Positions 58,294-64,000 of a DNA stretch of 64,000 nucleotides are shown piece by piece. This DNA comes from Chromatium okenii (lineage in GTDB: Bacteria > Pseudomonadota > Gammaproteobacteria > Chromatiales > Chromatiaceae). The stretch lies in the NCBI RefSeq assembly GCF_016583745.1, contig NZ_NRRQ01000007.1, positions 1 through 64,000 on the forward strand. The letters are read 5' to 3'. The notes beneath the pieces are model-generated. The model saw nothing but the letters and a program-made list of their open reading frames with translations. It searched no databases and was not told the DNA's origin. Position 1 is the first letter of the stretch; the number at the start of each line of letters is the position of its first letter. Both the position numbers and the translations under genes were made by a program.

Positions 58294-58698
58294 TTACTCC
58301 TTACGCAACGCAGCGCGAATTCCAGAAACGCGGCGACTTAAAAATTCAAGCGTGCTTTGATAGTGCATCGCATTATCTGCAAATGCTGCGCGTTCCAATT
58401 GCGGGTCAACGGTATTCCCATCAAGTGCAGGCTGGGCAGGAATACGATATAACAATGTTGGCGTAGCATCGACAGTGCGCCCGGGTAATTCCAAATGATT
58501 TGCCTGCGTTTTTACAATGTCTAATGTATTTCCTTTATCAACCAGCGTGGCTAATAAACCGCGCACATCAAAATCGCGTGACTTATACAATGGCGTATCA
58601 GCATTGGCGATATTTGATGCCAATAATTCCGTGCGATGCGCCTGTAATGTCATTGATGCCGGCAAGATGCCAAATGCTTTATCTAATGACAGGCTCAT
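58294..58698 (-). CDS. flgB: Flagellar proximal rod protein FlgB
   Basis: 134 residues from ATG 58698, the standard FlgB size and start (MSLSLDKAFGILPASMTLQ). The open frame continues upstream to 58794, but that part lies across a sigma-54 type promoter and has no family likeness. The rod motif is LLASNIANADTPLYKSRDFD. First gene of the flgBCDEFGHIJKL run. Confidence 0.95.
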   Translation of the reverse strand: MSLSLDKAFGILPASMTLQAHRTELLASNIANADTPLYKSRDFDVRGLLATLVDKGNTLDIVKTQANHLELPGRTVDATPTLLYRIPAQPALDGNTVDPQLERAAFADNAMHYQSTLEFLSRRVSGIRAALRKE

Positions 58699-58753
58699 AG
58701 TCGAGTGCTCATCGCCAATAAAAGCGTATTGATCTGTGATGACATAGGAATCA

Positions 58754-58769
58754 GCAAAGGTTGTGCCAG
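58754..58769 (-). promoter_or_regulatory. Sigma-54 type promoter of the flgB operon
   Basis: Read leftward, CTGGCACAACCTTTGC matches TTGGCACG-N4-TTGC at ten of twelve fixed positions, with GG and GC in register. Start of transcription is expected near 58742, 44 bases before the flgB ATG. Class II flagellar operons in Pseudomonas- and Vibrio-like bacteria use RpoN with FleQ or FlrC. Confidence 0.7.
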
Positions 58770-58830
58770 TTGGGTTCAGGAGATGCCAATTCATCGTGGC
58801 GTTGTCGCGCCATTGCAGCCACCAGTGTTG

Positions 58831-58858
58831 TTATCGGCTGCTGAGGATGTCCGCTTGA
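58831..58858 (-). promoter_or_regulatory. Candidate sigma-28 (FliA) promoter upstream of flgB
   Basis: Read leftward, TCAAG (58858-58854) and GCCGATAA (58838-58831) are 15 bases apart. GCCGATAA is a perfect FliA -10; TCAAG resembles the Pseudomonas -35, but the spacing is one base longer than usual. It may give a second, late transcript of flgB. Confidence 0.45.
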
Positions 58859-58901
58859 GCGGCGGGGATGGAAATGAAAAAAGCTGAAGAAAAAGCGTTA
58901 G

Positions 58902-59714
58902 TTAGCGCCGGCGCAACATTGAGCCTTGCGGGGTGCGCAGAATTTCAAACGCATCGGTGTAAGAACCAACTGCTTCAGAAGCGCCGACAAACAGATAACC
59001 GCCGGGATCCATCTGGCGGGCAATGCCGTCAAAAATTCGACGTTTGGTATCGGTAGAGAAATAAATCAAGACGTTACGGCAAAATACGATCTCAAATTTT
59101 CCCAACGCGGTGTAGGAATCCATCAGATTGAGCTTTTGAAAGCGCACCCGCTGTTGAATATCCGCTTTGATGCGATGTCCGTTGGGCATCGTTTCAAAAA
59201 ACCGCTGCCGCCGTTCTGCACTCAGCCCGCGCACGATGCTGAGACCGTCATAAATCCCCGACCGCGCTTGTGCTAACACGCCTTCCGACAAATCAGTCGC
59301 CAAAATGCTGACTGGTACCAACTTCGACGGATGACTGGTTTCCCATTCGTTCACGATCATGGAAATGCTGTAAGGCTCCTGACCGCTTGAGCAGGCCGCC
59401 GACCAGATGCGAATCGGCTTTTGTTTAGCTGCCAGCTCAGGAAAGACGATTTGTCGAAGCATTTCAAACGGATAGTTATCACGAAACCATGAAGTTTCAT
59501 TGGTGGTCATCGCGTCGATGACCCGCGATTTCAGCGTCGGATCTGCCGAACGCCGCAAGGCACGCAATAGGTCTTCAACCTTGGCAAAGGCGAATTCATC
59601 GAGCAGACGCGACAGGCGACTAGAGACGAGATATTGACGGTTTTCACCGAGCACCAAACCACAGCAATCGGCAAGAAATCGGGAAAACTCGGCATAATCC
59701 TGCGCATCAATCAC
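58902..59714 (-). CDS. cheR: Chemotaxis protein methyltransferase CheR
   Basis: 270 residues starting with GTG 59714. N-terminal all-alpha domain, then the SAM-binding domain: TNETSWFRDNYPF, IWSAACSSGQEPYSI and FEIVFCRNVLIYF. It methylates chemoreceptor glutamates. Between cheV and flgB on the same strand, the position seen in Pseudomonas (cheR1). Confidence 0.96.
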   Translation of the reverse strand: MIDAQDYAEFSRFLADCCGLVLGENRQYLVSSRLSRLLDEFAFAKVEDLLRALRRSADPTLKSRVIDAMTTNETSWFRDNYPFEMLRQIVFPELAAKQKPIRIWSAACSSGQEPYSISMIVNEWETSHPSKLVPVSILATDLSEGVLAQARSGIYDGLSIVRGLSAERRQRFFETMPNGHRIKADIQQRVRFQKLNLMDSYTALGKFEIVFCRNVLIYFSTDTKRRIFDGIARQMDPGGYLFVGASEAVGSYTDAFEILRTPQGSMLRRR

Positions 59715-59807
59715 GGCTGAACCTTTGTGCTATGGACATCAATAAGGGAAACAACAGCCGCGCCCAGCGTTATATTGGGGTGCAGCAGGTTGCAATACGC
59801 GCATCAA

Positions 59808-60731
59808 TTATGTTGGTCGCGCATGTTTAAGCACCGTTGATGCCAATTCATCAGGATCAAATTTGGCTAAAAACGCATTGGCACCAGCGCGTTTAACCAT
59901 GTCGTGATTGAATTGACCACTGAGGGAAGAATGCAAGATGACATGCAAGTCTTTTAACTTATTATTTTCCCTAATTTTGCGGGTTAGTGTATAGCCATCC
60001 ATGCGTGGCATTTCAATATCAGCAATGATCATCTCAATCGTGGAATTGACCAAATCTTCAGCGGCAAGTTCTTCGAGATATTGTAGTGCAGAAGCGCCGT
60101 CGGAGCGCGTTTCGGTGCGGAATCCCATTTCCAAAATGGCGCGTTCAATTTGCTTACGCGCCACCAATGAATCATCAACAATTAAAATCCGCCGGTCGTG
60201 ATCTAAGGTTTTTGCTTGCTTTTGTACGTCTTCAGAAACGTCGCTTTTCAAATGATTGATTTGTGCAAAAACGCGCTCAACATCAATAATTTCTACCAAA
60301 CGATTGTCCACTTCCGTCACTGCGACGAGATAACTCTCGCGTTCCGTACCCCGCGGCGGCGGTTTTACGGTTTCCCAATTCACATTCACAATACGATCAA
60401 CCGCCGATACCCAAAATCCTTGTACGGAACGATTAAATTCAGTCACGATGACTTTTGCATCCAGATCATCGGCTGCTGGTTGTCCCGCCAAGCCAATTGC
60501 GAGCGCCAAATCAATCACCGATACCGTGCGCCCGCGAATGTTGGCAACGCCGCGCACCGTCGGATTGGAGCCGGGCAAATGACGCAAGGTGGGTTTGGCA
60601 ATGACTTCGCGCACCTTAAACACATTAATGCCGAAGGCCTGTTTATTACCAAGATGAAACAACAATAATTCCATGCGATTATGACCAACCATACGAGTGC
60701 GTTGGTCAACATCATCAATAAAATGACTCAT
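59808..60731 (-). CDS. cheV: Chemotaxis coupling/response-regulator protein CheV
   Basis: 307 residues from ATG 60731 (a TTG one codon upstream is unlikely). A CheW-like domain (about 12-165, with LFHLGNKQAFGINVFKVREV) is joined to a receiver domain (about 180-305). RILIVDDSLVARKQIE carries the acidic pocket, and the phospho-acceptor Asp is in IIADIEMPRMDGY. It couples receptors to CheA with phosphorylation-dependent adaptation. Divergent from flgA with a gap of about 45 bases. Confidence 0.95.
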   Translation of the reverse strand: MSHFIDDVDQRTRMVGHNRMELLLFHLGNKQAFGINVFKVREVIAKPTLRHLPGSNPTVRGVANIRGRTVSVIDLALAIGLAGQPAADDLDAKVIVTEFNRSVQGFWVSAVDRIVNVNWETVKPPPRGTERESYLVAVTEVDNRLVEIIDVERVFAQINHLKSDVSEDVQKQAKTLDHDRRILIVDDSLVARKQIERAILEMGFRTETRSDGASALQYLEELAAEDLVNSTIEMIIADIEMPRMDGYTLTRKIRENNKLKDLHVILHSSLSGQFNHDMVKRAGANAFLAKFDPDELASTVLKHARPT

Positions 60732-60776
60732 CAACAGTTCCCCAGATCAACAGTGATCGCGTTTAAGTCTAACAGG

Positions 60777-61547
60777 ATGAGCGCGGCGCTTCTCGGCCGC
60801 CAGCGTTTCCGGTTGCGTTGCGCATGGCAAGGGTTGCGAACTTGGTTTGGGATCGGTCTGCTCCTGTGCAGTGCCAGTCTCAGCGCCCAAAGCGCGGGCA
60901 CGGAAGAAGCGGCAATTGAACCATTGGAGCGGATTATGGCGACAGTGCGCTCCTTTGTGTTGGCATCACTCGGTGACGCGGCGGCAACCGCAACGCGGAT
61001 TGACATCGGTCAATTAGATAGCCGTTTGCGCCTTGCTCGCTGTGCGCATCTGCCGACTGCTCAACTTGCGCCCGGTTCTCGCTCCCTCGATAACGGTACC
61101 GTCAACATTCGTTGCACGGCTCCGGTGACATGGTCAATTTTCGTGCCAGTGCAAGTTGAGCGAGAAGTGGCGGCGGTGGTCGTCACGCGCCCGTTGTCGC
61201 GCCAGCAGGTGATTACTGCCGCTGACGTGCGTTTAGAAGCGACCAGTTCGGCAAAACTTGCTAACGGCTATTTCGACACGCCAGAAAACGTGATCGGGCT
61301 GCAAACGAAACGGGCGCTGCTGCCCGGGCAGGTGCTCAATGATGCGCTGCTCACGCCCGCCAAGGTGGTGAAACGGGGGCAACAGGTCACGTTGATTGTG
61401 GTCACGCCCGGCGTGACGGTGCAGATGAAAGGGGAAGCGTTGGAAGATGGGGCGGTGGGGCAGCGGATTCGTGTGCGCAACAGTACATCCAAACAGATCG
61501 TAGAAGGTGAGATTGAGGCATCGGGGATGGTGCGATTACAGTTGTGA
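60777..61547 (+). CDS. flgA: Flagella basal body P-ring formation protein FlgA
   Basis: 256 residues from ATG 60777. Earlier in-frame starts would overlap the cheV start on the other strand. The signal segment is GIGLLLCSASLSAQSAG. The SAF-type domain shows VVTRPLSRQQVITAADVRLE and TKRALLPGQVLNDALL, then PAKVVKRGQQVTL. It is the periplasmic chaperone for P-ring assembly by FlgI. Confidence 0.93.
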   Translation: MSAALLGRQRFRLRCAWQGLRTWFGIGLLLCSASLSAQSAGTEEAAIEPLERIMATVRSFVLASLGDAAATATRIDIGQLDSRLRLARCAHLPTAQLAPGSRSLDNGTVNIRCTAPVTWSIFVPVQVEREVAAVVVTRPLSRQQVITAADVRLEATSSAKLANGYFDTPENVIGLQTKRALLPGQVLNDALLTPAKVVKRGQQVTLIVVTPGVTVQMKGEALEDGAVGQRIRVRNSTSKQIVEGEIEASGMVRLQL

Positions 61548-61743
61548 ACTGCTACAACAGTGCGAACTGGTCTACAGTTTTCGCATCACCAGTCGTTATT
61601 GGACGCAAGGCTTGTGTTGATGCAAATCACAACTTTTTTCTGAAATCCAACTTAACGGAGGCAGCGAGACGAGCGACCTCACCGCGCCATGCACGGGGCG
61701 CTATTCCGCCCCGCCCTAAAGGTCAAGTTCTCGCGTAAAAATT

Positions 61744-62067
61744 ATGAATATCAACGGCATAACCAACATCAGTTATCGCACTGAGGTGTCATCCTCAACC
61801 AGCAAAACGCGGCTCACTGAACCAGCCAGTACCGCGCCCGCCGTGAGAAGTGGCGGCACGAGCGAATTGCTCACCCTGACGCCGGCAGCACTCACGCTGA
61901 GTGCCGCTCGTGATGGAGCGGGTACCGTGCCCTTTAATGAGGAAAAGGTGGCGTCAATTCGGGCAGCAATTGCCGAAGGTCGTTATCCTGCCATTGATAA
62001 TAAAAAGCTGGCGCAGCAAATTCTTGATTCTGATCTTGATTTTGCTCCGAAGCATTTATTCAAATAA
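61744..62067 (+). CDS. flgM: Anti-sigma-28 factor FlgM
   Basis: 107 residues with the short Ser/Thr-rich disordered start and the FliA-binding end: FNEEKVASIRAAIAEGRYP and KKLAQQILDSD. It holds FliA until the hook is complete and is then exported. The upstream 196-base gap holds no clear sigma-28 promoter that I could recognise. Confidence 0.94.
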   Translation: MNINGITNISYRTEVSSSTSKTRLTEPASTAPAVRSGGTSELLTLTPAALTLSAARDGAGTVPFNEEKVASIRAAIAEGRYPAIDNKKLAQQILDSDLDFAPKHLFK

Positions 62068-62140
62068 TGACCGTCAATTCAATTTAATACAGTCAACGGG
62101 TTCAAATTTAATTGCGGCATTCCACTGAGGTCATTGATCA

Positions 62141-62641
62141 ATGAGCAGCCAGCCGACACTCACGCCACAACTGATTCATCATTTCGTGCAGGCGCTGATG
62201 CAGACGCTGCGGCTGCTGCAACAGTTGGAAACCACCATGCTGGATGAGACGCGGGCACTCGCCAGCCGTGATCCTGAACTGTTGCAACAAATCGTCATCC
62301 GCAAAGAGGCGCTGGTACACGCGGTGGAGCAGGAAACGCTCAAACAAAAGCAAAGTGTTGAAACGGCAGCGTATTCTTTCACCCCGGCTGGACTGGCGGC
62401 TTTCTTTGCGGCTGGCGCGGCACCGCAGATGGTGCGCGAGCAGTGGGCGCAGGTGTGTGCGTTGGGGCTGCGCTGTGCGCAACTCAATCAAGCCAATGCC
62501 CGTTTAATTGAGCAGGATCGCAAGCGCATTGCCGGTCTGTTGCGCATCCTCAGCGGTGATGACGCACCTTCAGCGACCTACACGCCGCAAGGACGCACAC
62601 AATCAGCAAGTTCCCGCAGTCGCACCCTGATTCGCGCATAA
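62141..62641 (+). CDS. flgN: Flagellar export chaperone FlgN
   Basis: 166 residues, mostly helical: LMQTLRLLQQLETTMLDETRALASRDPELLQQIVIRKE, then FFAAGAAP-type middle and a Gln/Arg/Ser tail ending YTPQGRTQSASS, a common FlgN ending in gammaproteobacteria. It protects FlgK and FlgL before export. Position between flgM and flgZ supports the call, as the family is weakly conserved. Confidence 0.87.
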   Translation: MSSQPTLTPQLIHHFVQALMQTLRLLQQLETTMLDETRALASRDPELLQQIVIRKEALVHAVEQETLKQKQSVETAAYSFTPAGLAAFFAAGAAPQMVREQWAQVCALGLRCAQLNQANARLIEQDRKRIAGLLRILSGDDAPSATYTPQGRTQSASSRSRTLIRA

Positions 62642-62738
62642 TTCGCGCATAATATGTGGAACACAATCGGCATTGGATTCACAGCTTGTTTAACTTTTTT
62701 TTATTAGATGCAACACAGTCGTCGCGGCGGGGTCATCC

Positions 62739-63488
62739 ATGACAGCGACGAATCAGCCCGCAGCGCAGGATGCCAACAGTCATGTCGTCACCAATCCTGA
62801 GCGCATCACCGCCGTTCTCCATGAACTCCGCCAACAGTTGGTGTTGGTTGGGGTGCGAATCGGCACCGATGGTCCGTTATACAACTCGCTGTTGGTGCGG
62901 CTCGATCCCGAACAGCAACTGCTGTATTTAGATGAAATCAATTTGTTTGATGCGCGTGAGCAGATCGTGCTGGGCACCGAGATTCATGTGTATGCCAGTC
63001 TGCGCGGGATCGCCATTCATTTTCAGATGACGGTGGAACGCCTCATCAGCGAAGAGAATAAACAGCTTTACATCGGCGCTTATCCCAAACAAATCAATTA
63101 TTTACAACGGCGCGATGTGTTTCGTGTCTCCCTGCCGCCTCACGAGCGCCGCAGCGTTGTGTTACAGCACGAATACTCCACAGAAGACTTCACTGCACGT
63201 CTCATTGATATTTCAGTAAAAGGTTTTTGTGTGGGGCTGTTGGAAGGCACCCTTGAGCGCAGCTTGTTAAAAACCCGCTTTCGCTATTCAGGCATGGAAC
63301 TGCCCGGCTTGCGCACCCCGCTGTCTGGACACGCCCGCTTTGTTAATCTCCGTCCGTCAGCGCATTTAGGGATTGTTTCTGCTGGTTTTTATATCCTAGA
63401 CCTTGATCCGCAAACCGAACGACTGCTCATGCGGGCGGCGCTTTACTATCAACGTGAGGCGCGGAAATTGGAATTTCGCCATGACTGA
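62739..63488 (+). CDS. flgZ: c-di-GMP-binding flagellar brake protein FlgZ (YcgR family)
   Basis: 249 residues. N-terminal YcgR domain (about 15-125), then a PilZ domain (about 126-245). The c-di-GMP motif is complete: RRDVFR, with RxxxR, and DISVKG, matching D/NxSxxG. On binding c-di-GMP such proteins slow flagellar rotation. It links the flagellar cluster to the GGDEF protein at 10.9-12.9 kb. The next gene starts 48 bases downstream. Confidence 0.93.
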   Translation: MTATNQPAAQDANSHVVTNPERITAVLHELRQQLVLVGVRIGTDGPLYNSLLVRLDPEQQLLYLDEINLFDAREQIVLGTEIHVYASLRGIAIHFQMTVERLISEENKQLYIGAYPKQINYLQRRDVFRVSLPPHERRSVVLQHEYSTEDFTARLIDISVKGFCVGLLEGTLERSLLKTRFRYSGMELPGLRTPLSGHARFVNLRPSAHLGIVSAGFYILDLDPQTERLLMRAALYYQREARKLEFRHD

Positions 63489-63536
63489 TGTCGCTGCAAG
63501 CGGGCGCTGTCAGCGCATTTTCGCAGGTGTTGAGCG

Positions 63537-64000
63537 ATGCCCGAGCCACTGCTGCCTCCTGTAATCAATGCTCGACAACTCACCGCACTTCAAGCTGCCG
63601 CCCCCACACCGGCTGCCAAGTTATCTCCCGCTCCTGCGCTTTCACCCGCGCCATCTGCCACCGCCGCGCACACTTGGCTTGACGGACAATTGCGCCAGCA
63701 TTTGCCCCGCGCCCAGCCGTTGCGAACGACGCTAGAACGCTGGCATACGGCACTCGCCGCTGCCCCTAACACCCAGACCCGCAGCACTGAACATCAATTG
63801 TTGGCGACCTTTATCACGCAGTTGCCAACCGCCAAAGATTTGGTGACGCCACAACGCTTGGCGGACACCTTCCAACATTCCGGTCTCTGGCTGGAGGCGC
63901 AACTGGCAGAAACTGCGGCGTCGCCGTCACAACCAGCGCCTGATTTCAGTCAAGACCTCAAAGCACAATTGCTGTGTCTTGCCGCCGAGCTGCGAGCAGC
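63537..64000 (+). CDS. Flagellar hook-length-control-like protein, partial at right edge
   Basis: From ATG 63537 an open frame runs to the window edge (154 codons). A stop two codons upstream fixes the start. It begins MPEPLLPPVINARQLTALQ, continues through an Ala/Pro-rich linker and a helical part with FQHSGLWLEAQLAE and LKAQLLCLAAELR. FliK-like proteins with this layout occur downstream of flgZ/ycgR in other gammaproteobacteria, so the call rests on composition and position. A shorter overlapping frame from 63488 is less likely. Confidence 0.55.
   Translation, partial: MPEPLLPPVINARQLTALQAAAPTPAAKLSPAPALSPAPSATAAHTWLDGQLRQHLPRAQPLRTTLERWHTALAAAPNTQTRSTEHQLLATFITQLPTAKDLVTPQRLADTFQHSGLWLEAQLAETAASPSQPAPDFSQDLKAQLLCLAAELRA

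Noticed and set aside
61548-61743. Sigma-28 promoter for flgM
   Set aside because: TAAAGG and TCAAG-like bases occur near 61714-61725 but no GCCGATAA-like -10 at the right distance.
63488-63682. 64-codon frame starting with ATG overlapping the flgZ stop
   Set aside because: After about 24 residues it becomes Cys/His/Arg-rich; the frame from 63537 stays open to the edge and has a FliK-like composition.

Overview
The window looks like a chromosomal segment of a gammaproteobacterium. The evidence is the BamD lipoprotein, E. coli-type PyrC, the RimO, HemW and Tgt housekeeping set, a complete pilMNOPQ operon, and a flagellar block in the Pseudomonas order cheR-cheV-flgA-flgM-flgN-flgZ next to flgBCDEFGHIJKL. 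A PEP-CTERM-type protein, a Uma2 protein, DUF1566 and CARDB surface proteins and a GC-rich hairpin repeat inside a gene recall Thiotrichales or Chromatiales genomes. That placement is an inference, not a proof. No rRNA, tRNA, CRISPR array, prophage or complete insertion sequence was found, and no gene-free stretch exceeds about 260 bases.

Region 1 (1-13 kb) is mostly core metabolism: pgeF, rluD, bamD, a glnB-nadE pair read leftward, parC, amtB, a small secreted protein, ATP-type pckA and a membrane diguanylate cyclase with a periplasmic binding domain. Nitrogen signalling is concentrated here: PII next to NAD synthetase, and amtB with a sigma-54 type promoter. nadE carries an in-frame insertion of three 27-bp units ending in a GC-rich palindrome.

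Region 2 (13-31 kb) is mixed. It holds pyrC, two large exported proteins with related C-termini flanking a Uma2 gene, an RND efflux adaptor and pump, glycosyltransferases, an isoprenylcysteine-methyltransferase-like membrane protein, and a tightly overlapped ppa-moaC-engB operon. It continues with a solitary C5 DNA methyltransferase overlapping a HicB-like gene, two LPS-type glycosyltransferases, and a PEP-CTERM-type exported protein with a sigma-54 type promoter and two upstream 18-bp direct repeats.

Region 3 (31-47.6 kb) has rimO, a four-domain S1 protein, hemW, rpmE, mdh, pilMNOPQ (type IV pilus alignment complex and secretin), tgt, a glutaredoxin, hslR, an SDR, an EF-hand protein with a Gly-Pro linker, an A-type Fe-S carrier relative lacking the usual cysteines, and a secreted tandem-DUF302 protein.

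Region 4 (47.6-64 kb) is flagellar and chemotactic. flgB-L run leftward behind a sigma-54 type promoter and a possible sigma-28 promoter. cheV and cheR are read leftward; flgA, flgM, flgN, the c-di-GMP receptor flgZ and a partial FliK-like gene are read rightward to the edge. The c-di-GMP-related genes (GGDEF protein, FlgZ) together with pili and flagella suggest a surface-attaching, motile lifestyle.
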